A stretch of 64,000 nucleotides of DNA from Syntrophorhabdaceae bacterium (GCA_036504895.1 DASXUJ010000044.1:1-64000); one strand, 5' to 3'; counted from the stretch's first letter, positions 52,169 to 60,758 are shown. Numbers and translations are program-made. Notes: generated by a model not told the origin, from the sequence alone.

Positions 52169-53873
52169 TCAATGCCAATAGTTTTCTGACCAGCTCTTCA
52201 CCGCGGGCCGTGCTCTCCCCGATGAACTGTGCCATATTCTGGGCCATTCTTATCTGGTGCTCCAGGAGCTCGTTTGCCTGCTCGATGGTCTGGGAGCGCA
52301 TATCGTTAAGCTTCTTCTCGTGCTCCTGCTGGGTTGTGATATTAATGAAAATTCCCACGATCTGCTTTTCCTCCTTGAGGATGTAGAGGCGCTCCCTGCA
52401 ATGGAGATTATAGTGGCGGTGGGTGACGTCGATGTCGAGAGAATCGACCACTCCGGATATAAGCTTTTCATATGGCGCCGGGTCCATGAGGTACGAGACG
52501 TGCCGGCCCAGTACCGCATCGGTGCAGAGAAAGAATTTTTTGAATGCAGGGTTCATGCTCAGGATATTCAGGTCTTCGTCGAGCATGAGAACGCCGTTGG
52601 GTGTGGTGGTCACGATCTGATCGGTCCTCCTCTCCGCAAGCCTTCTCATGTAAGGGATACACATTTCAGGTTCAGCCATGCCGAGCACCACGGCAACGGC
52701 CTTCTCCCGGCAGCTGTCATAACCGCAGGCCCCGCAGTTGAGTTGCTGCTGGGGGTCCGATTTCCCTGTCCGTTCGAGCACCTGCTGGATCTTCTCTTCA
52801 GCCACCTGAGAGGCGGCGACTGCCCGGTCATGGAAGGAGGCGGCGAAAAAGGCGGTCTCCCTCACCTCGTCCGGCGTTGCGCTTACGTTTTCTATCTCCT
52901 GGTCATAATCGATGATATCTTTTCTGCGCTCGAAAATGTTCTTTTCCGTATCGATGCCCGGGCCGTTAATGCATCCCTGGTTGCAAAAGAGGGGCTCTAT
53001 GATCGCGTAGGGCGTGCCTTCGGGGACAGCTTTCAAAAGCTCCCTCGTACCGCCTATGCCGTCCACCCTCAAGAGCTTCATATTGAGCCCGTCATCGACG
53101 AGTCCCGCTGTTTTTATCATGCCCCCCGGCAGGGGGTAGAGCTGGGCGGACCGGACGGGTCTTTCATCGAAGTTGCTCTCTTCGCACGTGGAGAGATCGA
53201 TATTCTTCTGCTCCATCCAGGTCGCAATCTCCCGGAAGGTGAGGACGCAGTCGACCACTCCCGCGGCCTCGGGACGAAAAAGCTCCGACTTCTTCGCCAC
53301 GCAGGGCCCGATAAAGACCACCTTGACCTCCGGCCCCAGTTTCTCCTTCAGCATGCGGGCATGGGCCACCATGGGCGAAACGAGGGGAAGGAGGCTCCCC
53401 GTTAGCTCGGGCTGATATTTTTCGATATAGTTTACGAGTGCCGGGCAGGCGGTGCCGATGTATGTCTTATTACTCCCCTCTTCCGCAATATGCTTTGCAT
53501 GAACCGATATCTGGTAGGCCCCCTGGGAAGTCTGACCCACGTAGCGAAAACCGAGAGCCCGTAACGCGGAGGGGAGCCGGCTCCTCTGCCAGCCGTTAAA
53601 GACGGCCGCAAAAGAAGGGGCGATGCTCGCGACCACAAATTGGCCGGCCTCGATAAACCTCTGGGCCACATCTATGTCATAACGAAACGCCTTTGCCTGC
53701 TGCGGACATTCCTTGATGCACGTGCCGCACGCGATGCATCTCGTTCCGTCCACGTAAGCCTGCCCTTTTTCCATCCGTATGGCTTTTACAGGGCAGCTCC
53801 TGAGGCAGCGGTAACAGTCCCTGCACCTGGCGGTAAGGGTAAATACTATCTGCTGAATCCCTTTATCCGACAT
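52140..53873 (-). CDS. HydS: [FeFe]-hydrogenase-type sensor with PAS domain
   Basis: A 577-residue protein. N-terminal 2[4Fe-4S] (CRDCYRCLRSCP, CIACGTCIKECP) leads to a divergent H-cluster domain: L1 GTACPALV, L2 GPCVAKKSE, L3 EPLFCNQGCINGPG, keeping the four likely ligands with Ala at the proton-relay position. An Fe-S module follows (LNCGACGYDSC, ending in EMC), then a PAS domain (~435-540, NGVLMLDEDLNILSMNPAF) and a C-terminal coiled coil. This is the group C (sensory) [FeFe]-hydrogenase layout; the usual output partner, a SpoIIE phosphatase, follows. The start at 53873 is chosen over 53918 because the ferredoxin domain begins there and GGGGAT precedes it. Confidence 0.9.
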   Translation of the reverse strand: MSDKGIQQIVFTLTARCRDCYRCLRSCPVKAIRMEKGQAYVDGTRCIACGTCIKECPQQAKAFRYDIDVAQRFIEAGQFVVASIAPSFAAVFNGWQRSRLPSALRALGFRYVGQTSQGAYQISVHAKHIAEEGSNKTYIGTACPALVNYIEKYQPELTGSLLPLVSPMVAHARMLKEKLGPEVKVVFIGPCVAKKSELFRPEAAGVVDCVLTFREIATWMEQKNIDLSTCEESNFDERPVRSAQLYPLPGGMIKTAGLVDDGLNMKLLRVDGIGGTRELLKAVPEGTPYAIIEPLFCNQGCINGPGIDTEKNIFERRKDIIDYDQEIENVSATPDEVRETAFFAASFHDRAVAASQVAEEKIQQVLERTGKSDPQQQLNCGACGYDSCREKAVAVVLGMAEPEMCIPYMRRLAERRTDQIVTTTPNGVLMLDEDLNILSMNPAFKKFFLCTDAVLGRHVSYLMDPAPYEKLISGVVDSLDIDVTHRHYNLHCRERLYILKEEKQIVGIFINITTQQEHEKKLNDMRSQTIEQANELLEHQIRMAQNMAQFIGESTARGEELVRKLLALSEGDESKSQ

Positions 53874-53930
53874 TTTTATCCCCTTTTGTGGGGAGACAGG
53901 TGATACGCCGCCCCACATTGCACTTTTTTA

Positions 53931-55985
53931 TCAAACCTTCCCCTGGTGTATTCCCGTCTCTTCTTCAGTGAACGCCTCACCCGGCTGCCGGCGCGTGTTC
54001 TCTTCGATAGCCCTGGCAGCCTTGTCAATGGTACAGCCTTCAATAATCGTATCGCCGATCCGGACGGTGGGCCCCTTGTCACAGCGCTCGAAACAAAAGG
54101 ATGCGCTCACCTTCACCGAACTGTCAAGACTATTGACCCTGATATATTCCATGATCTCCTGGAGAAGCCTTTGAGATCCCTTGAGAAAACAGCCCGTGCC
54201 GAAGCAGACGTTCACATCGAGTCCCTGGTCCGCATGGACCCCTGAGAGCGCCATATGTTCGTCAGAGATCCTTTTTCTATTCTTGTAGCCTGTATGGAGC
54301 AACTTGTGTGCCGTATGACCGCCCACTTCACCGAGAAGATTGCCGTAAATATCCATCACGTAGGGGTTTTCCTGCGATTTGTGGAGTTCCAGCATGCGGT
54401 CGTTTTCATAGATGCCTTTCGTTCTCTTCTGCCGGACGCCCGCATTTTGGGATACGGGCTGTCCCGCGCCGCCCACGCACCCGCCCGGGCACGCCATTAC
54501 TTCCACAAGATCGTATTTTACCGTCCCCGCCTTGATGTCTTCAAGTACTTTCCGGGCGTTTTTGAGCCCGCTCACTACCGCGAGGCTGAATTCCTTCCCG
54601 TTCACTTTGAGGGCGGCCTCGCGGATACCGGCTTCCCCCCTCACGCTCGCAAACTCGTAGGTGTCGCGCTTTTCGCCCGTCAATCGCTCGGTCACGTACC
54701 TCAATACCGCTTCCGATACGCCGCCGGAATTTCCGAAGATTACGCCTGCACCGGTCTTGAAGCCAAAGGGGAGATGGAATGATTCAGGGCCAAGGTCCTT
54801 GAAGTGCAGACCCGCCTCCTCTATCATGCAGCCCAGTTCCTGGGTCGTGAGCACATGGTCTACATCGGGGGTGCCCGCGTGGGTAAACTCGGACCGTTTG
54901 GCCTCGAATTTTTTCGCAGTGCACGGCATGATGGAGACCACCACGAGGTCCTCCTTTTTCTTCCCAAGGTAGTGGGGAAGCACCTCTTTGGCGAGGGAGC
55001 CGAACATCTGCTGGGGCGAGCGGCATGTGGAGAGATGGCTCACGAACTCCGGGTAGTACTGTTCCACGAATTTCACCCATGCGGGGCAGCAGGAAGTGAA
55101 TATCGGCATATTCTCCCCTGTTTCAACGCGTTTAATGAACTCGTTGCTCTCTTCTATCACCGTAAGGTCTGCCGTAAAGCAGGTATCGAAGACACGGTCG
55201 AAGCCGATGGCGCGGAGGGCAGCCGCGATCTGGCCTGTAGCGGTCACCCCCGGCTCGAGGCCGAACATTTCGCCGATCGCAACCCGCACCGCGGGGGCTA
55301 CCTGGGCGACCACTATCTTTTCAGGATCGTGGAGGGCCTTCCAGACCTCTTCCACTTCCGATTTGGCGGTAAGGGCCCCTGTAGGGCATATCCGGGCGCA
55401 TTGGCCGCAATTGACGCACTCCACCTTGTCGAGCTCTTTGCCGAAGGACGGAATCACGAGAGTCTTTGATCCCCTGAAGGAGAAATCGATGGCCCCCACG
55501 GATTGGACCTCTTCGCAGACCCGGACGCAGTCGCCGCAGAGCACGCATTTATTGGGGTCCCGGACGAGGGAAGGCGAGGAGCTGTCCACGGGGAGGCCCC
55601 TGTCCTGGCTCTTGAACCTTATTTTTGTGATGCCGAGCCGCCTGGCAAGGGCCTGAAGCTGGCATGTCGCGCTTTTCTGACAGGTGGGGCAGTGCTGGCT
55701 ATGGTTTGCGAGCAACAGCTCCACGATGATCCGCCTCATCTTCCTCGTCTCATCTGTATTGGTGCTCACTTTCATACCGGGGGCAGGAGGAGTGGAACAG
55801 GCGGGCACGAGCCCCGAGCCGTCCACATGGACCATGCAGAGGCGGCACGCGCCGTATACGCTTAACTCGGAATGATAGCAGAAGGTGGGGAGGTCGATAC
55901 CTGCCTTTCGTATCAGCTCAAGGAGGTTCTGCTCGACACCGATGGGTATTTCCTTTTTATCTATAGTGACGAAGTTATCGTTCAT
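53931..55985 (-). CDS. hydA: [FeFe]-hydrogenase catalytic subunit HydA (third, Thermotoga-like)
   Basis: A 684-residue subunit. Order: [2Fe-2S] (CYHSELSVYGACRLC), His/Cys [4Fe-4S] (HSQHCPTCQKSATC), two [4Fe-4S] (CVLCGDCVRVCEE, CVNCGQCARICP), H-cluster motifs TSCCPAW (~residue 296), MPCTAKKFE and VMACPGGCVGGAGQP, and a C-terminal thioredoxin-like [2Fe-2S] domain (CFGTGC, CFERC). The extra C-terminal domain and classical L1 resemble the bifurcating HydA of Thermotoga. The ATG at 55985 overlaps the NuoF stop; an upstream start at 56078 would lie inside that gene. Confidence 0.95.
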   Translation of the reverse strand: MNDNFVTIDKKEIPIGVEQNLLELIRKAGIDLPTFCYHSELSVYGACRLCMVHVDGSGLVPACSTPPAPGMKVSTNTDETRKMRRIIVELLLANHSQHCPTCQKSATCQLQALARRLGITKIRFKSQDRGLPVDSSSPSLVRDPNKCVLCGDCVRVCEEVQSVGAIDFSFRGSKTLVIPSFGKELDKVECVNCGQCARICPTGALTAKSEVEEVWKALHDPEKIVVAQVAPAVRVAIGEMFGLEPGVTATGQIAAALRAIGFDRVFDTCFTADLTVIEESNEFIKRVETGENMPIFTSCCPAWVKFVEQYYPEFVSHLSTCRSPQQMFGSLAKEVLPHYLGKKKEDLVVVSIMPCTAKKFEAKRSEFTHAGTPDVDHVLTTQELGCMIEEAGLHFKDLGPESFHLPFGFKTGAGVIFGNSGGVSEAVLRYVTERLTGEKRDTYEFASVRGEAGIREAALKVNGKEFSLAVVSGLKNARKVLEDIKAGTVKYDLVEVMACPGGCVGGAGQPVSQNAGVRQKRTKGIYENDRMLELHKSQENPYVMDIYGNLLGEVGGHTAHKLLHTGYKNRKRISDEHMALSGVHADQGLDVNVCFGTGCFLKGSQRLLQEIMEYIRVNSLDSSVKVSASFCFERCDKGPTVRIGDTIIEGCTIDKAARAIEENTRRQPGEAFTEEETGIHQGKV

Positions 55986-57880
55986 GGCATCTCCTCTATA
56001 ATCGCGTGATGCTTGCAGCTTTGCAGGCAGAGCCTGCACTTGGTGCAGGTCGCGGGATCTATCCGGTGGGGTTTCCATTTCTCACCCGATATGGCGCCGG
56101 CGGGGCACTTCCTCGCACACAGGGTGCAGCCGTTACAGATTTCGGGGTTTATTTGGAGCCTCACAAGGCTTTTGCACTTCCCGGCGGGGCAGCGCCTCTC
56201 TTTTACATGGGCGAGATATTCACCACGGAACTGGCGCAGGGTGGAGAGGACCGGGTTAGGCGCCGTTTTTCCGAGGCCGCATAAGGACCCTTTTTGCACT
56301 GCCAGCGCAAGGTCTTCAAGGATGACGAGGGTCTCCTCCGTGGCTTTCCCCTCCATGATCTCATCGAGGAGGGCGAGCATCTGTTTCGTCCCTTCCCGGC
56401 AGAGCACGCACTTGCCGCAGGATTCACTCTGGGTGAACTGCATAAAGAACCGGGCTACACTCACCATGCAGGTGTGCCTGTTCATTACCACGAGACCGCC
56501 GGACCCCACCATGGCTCCCACTTTCCTTACGGAATAGAAATCTATAGGCAGGTCCAGGTGCTCCTCGGTAAGACATCCTCCGGAAGGTCCGCCTATCTGG
56601 ACCGCCTTGAAACCGTCGGTCGCGGCAAGGCCTTCATCCGTGGTAATGCCTCCGGCTACGTTATAGACGATCTGCCGAAGCGTGGAACCCAGGGGCATTT
56701 CGATAAGGCCGGTATTGACCACATGACCTGTCACGGCAAAGGTCTTGGTGCCGGGGGAATCGGTGGTCCCTAAATTCCTGAAGGTCTCCACCCCTTCCGA
56801 GACTACAAGGGGTACGGTAGACAAGGTTTCCACATTATTTATGACGGTGGGCTTCTTCCAGAGGCCGCTTTGAGAAGGGAAGGGTGGCTTGGGTAGGGGC
56901 ATACCCCTTTTCCCCTCGATAGACGCGATCAATGCCGTTTCCTCGCCGCACACGAATGCCCCCGCCCCTTCCATGACCTGAAGATTGAAGGTGTGTGCCG
57001 AGCCGAGCACGTGTTTTCCCAAGGCGCCAAGCTTATAGGCATCGGCGATGGCTTTTCGCACCCTTTTCACTGCGAGGGGATATTCGGCGCGCACGTACAC
57101 ATATCCTTCATCGGCCTCGATTGCCCTGGATGCGATGATCATCCCTTCGATCACACTGTGGGGATTGCCTTCCATAATGCCCATGTCCATAAAGGCGCCG
57201 GGGTCTCCCTCGTCACCATTACAGATCACATATTTCTTATCGCTTTTCTCAACGCGGGCTGCGTGCCATTTCCTTCCCGTGGGAAAACCGCCCCCTCCCC
57301 TTCCCCGGAGTCCGGCATCGACCATCATGTCGCATATTTCTTCGGCGGTCATATCCGCGCATGCTTTTGCGGCGGCAAAATAGCCTCCCGCGGCAATATA
57401 TTCGTTGATATCCTCCGGATCGATGACGCCGCAGTTCTTGAGGACGAACCTTTTCTGGTGTTTATAGAAGGCCATGTCGTCCATGCCTTCACATACTTTC
57501 TTGGTGGCAGGCTCCATATAGAGCAGACGGTGGACCAACTGCCCCTTTTTGATCGTCCCTTCTATAATCTCTTTCACATCCCCCGGCTTGACCTTCTTGT
57601 AAAGGATGCCTTCCGGGAGTATGGTCACAAGGGGCCCTATCTGACAGAACCCCTGGCATCCGCTCTTCGATACGAACACCCCGTCCTCTTCCGCCTTCAG
57701 CTCCACTATCGCATGAAGACCCTGTGCCTCGATACGGTTCGCAAATTCCTCATAGACCCTGAGGGAGCCGTTTACCAGACACCCCGTACCTGCGCAGACT
57801 ATTATTCTATGGGATACGGCAGCCTCACGGGAGCAATACTCGGTTTTTATCTTGTTAAGCACCATGGTAGTCAGATCCAC
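55982..57880 (-). CDS. NuoF/HydB-like NADH-binding hydrogenase subunit (third hydrogenase)
   Basis: A 632-residue flavin subunit with all modules: N-terminal thioredoxin-like [2Fe-2S] (VCAGTGC, CQGFC), FMN/NADH domain (GRGGGGFPTGRKW), [4Fe-4S] (ESCGKCVLCR, CGLG) and a C-terminal 2[4Fe-4S] ferredoxin domain (CNGCTLCARKCP, CTKCRLCLQSC). It is the NADH-oxidising and electron-distributing subunit, like Thermotoga HydB. The GTG start at 57880 has AAGGAGG 6 bases upstream and lies inside the NuoE gene (26-base overlap). Confidence 0.94.
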   Translation of the reverse strand: MDLTTMVLNKIKTEYCSREAAVSHRIIVCAGTGCLVNGSLRVYEEFANRIEAQGLHAIVELKAEEDGVFVSKSGCQGFCQIGPLVTILPEGILYKKVKPGDVKEIIEGTIKKGQLVHRLLYMEPATKKVCEGMDDMAFYKHQKRFVLKNCGVIDPEDINEYIAAGGYFAAAKACADMTAEEICDMMVDAGLRGRGGGGFPTGRKWHAARVEKSDKKYVICNGDEGDPGAFMDMGIMEGNPHSVIEGMIIASRAIEADEGYVYVRAEYPLAVKRVRKAIADAYKLGALGKHVLGSAHTFNLQVMEGAGAFVCGEETALIASIEGKRGMPLPKPPFPSQSGLWKKPTVINNVETLSTVPLVVSEGVETFRNLGTTDSPGTKTFAVTGHVVNTGLIEMPLGSTLRQIVYNVAGGITTDEGLAATDGFKAVQIGGPSGGCLTEEHLDLPIDFYSVRKVGAMVGSGGLVVMNRHTCMVSVARFFMQFTQSESCGKCVLCREGTKQMLALLDEIMEGKATEETLVILEDLALAVQKGSLCGLGKTAPNPVLSTLRQFRGEYLAHVKERRCPAGKCKSLVRLQINPEICNGCTLCARKCPAGAISGEKWKPHRIDPATCTKCRLCLQSCKHHAIIEEMP

Positions 57881-58361
57881 TCTGCGCCTCCTTCAGGATG
57901 ATGTCGCTTACGATCTCCGTTGCCCGCTCGGGGGTAAGCTGGCCATAGACTTCCTCATTGACCACCATTGCCGGTGCAAGACCGCAGGCGCCAAGACAAT
58001 TGACGGTCTCAAGGGTAAAGAGCATATCCGGGGTCGTATCCTCGCCCTCCGTAAGACTGAGCTTCTTGCTTAGGGCATCATGGAGGTCCATCGACCTCTT
58101 CACATGACACGCCGTGCCGTCACAGACCCTGATCAGATATTTTCCCTTAGGTTTGAGTGTAAACAGGGAATAGAATGTGGCAACCCCATAGACTCTCGCG
58201 GGCGAGATCCCCAAAGAAGTCGCCACGAAAGTGAGGACCTCTTCGGGCAGATAACGGTATTCCGCCTGGACGGCCTGCAGTATGGGGATGAGACGGGCGG
58301 AGCTCCTCCCGTTCTGATCGACGATTTCAAGTACTCTTTCAAATTTTCGAAGTGTCTCCAT
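57855..58361 (-). CDS. NuoE/HydC-like [2Fe-2S] subunit (third hydrogenase)
   Basis: A 168-residue NuoE-type subunit with cluster ligands CDGTAC and CLGAC. It follows rex by 10 bases and overlaps the NuoF gene by 26, so rex, nuoE, nuoF, hydA, hydS and spoIIE form one leftward operon. It shuttles electrons within the third hydrogenase. Confidence 0.93.
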   Translation of the reverse strand: METLRKFERVLEIVDQNGRSSARLIPILQAVQAEYRYLPEEVLTFVATSLGISPARVYGVATFYSLFTLKPKGKYLIRVCDGTACHVKRSMDLHDALSKKLSLTEGEDTTPDMLFTLETVNCLGACGLAPAMVVNEEVYGQLTPERATEIVSDIILKEAQSGSDYHGA

Positions 58362-58371
58362 TAATAACCCC

Positions 58372-59043
58372 TCACACTTTCTCTTTTATTGCGAGCGCCA
58401 GTTTCTTCGACAGCACGCCCAGTGAGGACGCCAGGTTCTCATGCTGGACAATGACATCCGGCGGTACGCTGACTTTTACGGGAGAAAAATTCCAGATTGC
58501 GTGAATTCCTGCCTTCACCATCACATCGGCCTGCTCCTGGGCAAAAGCTGCCGGTACGGTGAGAATGCCGATCTTTATGCTCATCCGCCTGATCATGCCA
58601 GGCAGTTTCACCACGTCGAATACCTTCTTTCCCCCGATCTCGGAGCCTATCTTCGCGGGATCGGTGTCAAAGGCCGCAATGATATTGAGACCATAGTCCC
58701 TGAAACCGGGATAGCCGAGAAGGGCGGAACCGAGATTCCCCACCCCCACGAGGTACGCATCAGTCGTATTGTTCCATCCCAAAAAATCTTCTATAGTCCC
58801 GATCAATTCGGTAACACTGTATCCCAGCTTAGGCTTTCCCACCGCATCAGCGACCTGCAGGTCTTTTCTCACCTGTATGGGCAGAATATTGAGGTCGTTC
58901 CCTATCTGGGTACAGGAGATATAATCGGCCCTTCTTTCGTCGTGCATCCTCTTGAGATATTGGTAATAAATAGGGAGCCTGCGCAGGGTCGGCTCAGGTA
59001 TCGCTTTTATCACGTCCCCCTCTTTTCCTTCTATATCCGCCAT
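58372..59043 (-). CDS. rex: Redox-sensing transcriptional repressor Rex
   Basis: A 223-residue Rex. The N-terminal winged helix (PEPTLRRLPIYYQYLKRM, GNDLNILPIQVRKDLQ) binds DNA; the Rossmann domain with VGVGNLGSALLGYPGF binds NADH/NAD+; VPAAFAQEQADVMVKAGIHAIWNFSP is a family signature. It represses fermentative and hydrogenase genes when NADH is low. It heads the third hydrogenase operon, and a matching operator lies 18 kb away before the other hydrogenase operon (40919-40936). GGAGGAGG precedes the start. Confidence 0.97.
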   Translation of the reverse strand: MADIEGKEGDVIKAIPEPTLRRLPIYYQYLKRMHDERRADYISCTQIGNDLNILPIQVRKDLQVADAVGKPKLGYSVTELIGTIEDFLGWNNTTDAYLVGVGNLGSALLGYPGFRDYGLNIIAAFDTDPAKIGSEIGGKKVFDVVKLPGMIRRMSIKIGILTVPAAFAQEQADVMVKAGIHAIWNFSPVKVSVPPDVIVQHENLASSLGVLSKKLALAIKEKV

Positions 59044-59100
59044 TGGTGCCTCCTCCTGAATCTATGGATATTTATTTATTGATATCTTCTTATCGATAAA

Positions 59101-59129
59101 AGTATATCGATAGTTTTTTATCGTGTCAA
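59101..59129 (-). promoter_or_regulatory. Promoter of the rex operon
   Basis: Reading leftward, TTGACA (59124-59129) and TATACT (59101-59106) with a 17-base spacer, an excellent sigma-70 match. Two TATCGATA palindromes (around 59092-59100 and 59104-59112) flank the -10 and could bind a regulator. No Rex-type operator is seen here. Confidence 0.8.
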
Positions 59130-59482
59130 GGTGAAAAATAAAAAATTGCGGAAGCGTAACAGAGAAAGAGAAGGCAGTATTTATCGGTTTTTTTCTGCCA
59201 CGTCGCGTAAGCCGGAGTGGAAACAGGGGACTTCAATGCAGGCGAGGCTTAAGCCCGATAATAGTTGCCTTTTACCTCTTAATATTATTTATTGTTTTCT
59301 ATAGGAATTGCCTTGCCACAATGGTAATCGCAAAATAGGAAGGGAAGCTGCCGATCCCCGCGCCGAGGATAGGTCAGCAGGGGAATCGCCTGAGTAAATC
59401 GAAAGCGGGATCTATGGAGCCGACCCCGGGCCGGCTTGCTTCTTCCTGCCCGGGGTCGGTGCAGCGCGGCTGATCTTTTTCC
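59130..59482. other. Gap between rex and the response regulator gene
   Basis: No coding frame is convincing. A strong inverted repeat CCGACCCCGGGC (59420-59431) / GCCCGGGGTCGG (59448-59459) with perfect 12-base arms lies 24 bases beyond the response-regulator stop; it lacks a T run but may end that leftward transcript. The stretch 59300-59415 is G/C-rich with several short complementary segments and might be a structured RNA; I recognise no known class. Confidence 0.5.
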
Positions 59483-60493
59483 TTATACTTCAAAGAGCGT
59501 GATGATAGGCCATTCCTTGATCCTGAGCACGCCGTCAAGGGGTTTGAACTTGGTGCGGATGGTGTTCTCGATCTCTATAAAGCTGGTGCCTTTCATCAAG
59601 GCCACGATGTCGTACTTCCCTTCCGTATAATCGCAGTAGACCACCTGGTCGTCGAAATGGAGCACAGGATAGATAGTCTCGAGCTTCTCTTTTTCTATCT
59701 CGAAAAGGACGTAGGACGAGGCGCGCACTCTGGCAGTCTGGTCCGCATAGACCGCACCCTCCTCCTTGTCTTTCCCGAGGGCCCGATCCACGGAACCCAT
59801 TATGGAGACGACGTTCTCGCCGAACACGGGGACCTTGACGGTGAGCAGGCTCGCGTCGGAGACACCGGCAATCTTCTTGATCTCTTTCTCCACGATCTCC
59901 CCTATTTTTTCATGTGATTCAGCCTGGAGCAGGAGAATAAGGTCGTAGTCTCCCCTTATGGCATCGCAATAGAGGACGTTTTCCTTGAAATAGAGGCTCC
60001 GGTAAGCATCCATCAGGTTCGCCGAGGCGTCGAGCGTTACGAGCACATAGTCGGTAACAGACTCGGCGGGCGCAGTCTCTTTCTGGACGGCCTCTTCCGG
60101 GGCCGCAGCTTTCTTGCGCGCGGGAGATATTTCCTCCAGAAGCCGGGTGAGGTCTTCCACGTCAAAAGGTTTCTCCAGATAGCCGTCTGCCTTCTGATAT
60201 TTTACCTCATCGCGGGTCCCTTCACTGCCGTAACCGGTGATGACGATGACGGGGAGTTCGGGGTAATTAAATTTCATGACCTTCAGGAGTTTGAGCCCGT
60301 CGATGTCGGGAAGCCTTACATCCACGATGGCGCATTCAAAAGGGATCTGATTCTTCTTGAAGGTCTCGAGTGTCTGGAGAGCCTTCATGCCGTTTTCGCA
60401 GGGTTCGGTGTCATACCCTTTCTGCATGAGACCCATGCTGACGCTTCTCCTTAAAGAGGCTTCATCGTCGATAACTAATATCTTCTTTTCCAT
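59483..60493 (-). CDS. Response regulator with two Lrp/AsnC-like ligand-binding repeats
   Basis: A 336-residue protein. Residues 1-122 are a receiver (DDEAS, phospho-acceptor Asp in AIVDVRLPDIDGL, Lys in LEKPF). After an Ala/Glu/Pro linker come two ~75-residue alpha/beta repeats (residues ~147-225 and ~255-330). Each has the Lrp/AsnC ligand-binding (RAM) pattern: YVLVTLDASANL ... YCDAIRGDYDLILLLQ, and YVLFEIEKEKLE ... YCDYTEGKYDIVALMK. No DNA-binding domain exists. It probably oligomerises or binds a small ligand under phosphorylation control. A sigma-54 promoter lies upstream. Confidence 0.75.
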   Translation of the reverse strand: MEKKILVIDDEASLRRSVSMGLMQKGYDTEPCENGMKALQTLETFKKNQIPFECAIVDVRLPDIDGLKLLKVMKFNYPELPVIVITGYGSEGTRDEVKYQKADGYLEKPFDVEDLTRLLEEISPARKKAAAPEEAVQKETAPAESVTDYVLVTLDASANLMDAYRSLYFKENVLYCDAIRGDYDLILLLQAESHEKIGEIVEKEIKKIAGVSDASLLTVKVPVFGENVVSIMGSVDRALGKDKEEGAVYADQTARVRASSYVLFEIEKEKLETIYPVLHFDDQVVYCDYTEGKYDIVALMKGTSFIEIENTIRTKFKPLDGVLRIKEWPIITLFEV

Positions 60494-60557
60494 GGCTTTT
60501 TCTCCTTCTCTTTTATTTATTTTAATTCTTTCAATCTCTCTGTCATGCCCATTACTA

Positions 60558-60574
60558 TAGCAATGATTGTGCCA
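60558..60574 (-). promoter_or_regulatory. Sigma-54 promoter of the response regulator
   Basis: Reading leftward, TGGCACAATCATTGCTA fits TGGCACG-N4-TTGCW with one change (A for the final G of the -24 block). It is ~65 bases before the start codon at 60493, with GAAGGAG in the leader. Confidence 0.75.
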
Positions 60575-60656
60575 TAGCTTAACTCACTGTTATTTCGATA
60601 AGTTACGGCTTAATCTCTGTTTTTATGCGATTTGCGTACTGATAAGGAAGTATACG

Positions 60657-60758
60657 ATGTTTTATGTAGATCATTTAAAATCAATGATCTATAAAGGTGT
60701 TAATAATGTTTACGCTAACGAACCGTATACAGCAGTAATAAATTCAGGAATTTATTAG
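60657..60758 (+). CDS. Possible 33-residue peptide
   Basis: A short frame with AAGGAAG 7 bases before its ATG, encoding MFYVDHLKSMIYKGVNNVY and more. It is not related to anything I recognise. It lies in the AT-rich gap and contains the 60667-60691 palindrome. Coding is possible but unproven. Confidence 0.2.
   Translation: MFYVDHLKSMIYKGVNNVYANEPYTAVINSGIY
60667..60691. other. 25-base inverted repeat
   Basis: TAGATCATT (60667-60675) and AATGATCTA (60683-60691) are perfect 9-base arms with a 7-base A/T-rich spacer. A dimeric activator site is possible; it lies ~95 bases upstream of the sigma-54 promoter at 60558-60574, a usual distance for an enhancer-binding protein. Confidence 0.5.

Noticed and set aside
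59044-59130. Rex operator for rex autoregulation
   Set aside because: The palindromes at the rex promoter are TATCGATA-type and lack TTGT/ACAA ends.
60567-60656. Upstream extension of the small peptide from 60567
   Set aside because: It would start with GTG without a ribosome binding site; only the shorter frame from 60657 has one.
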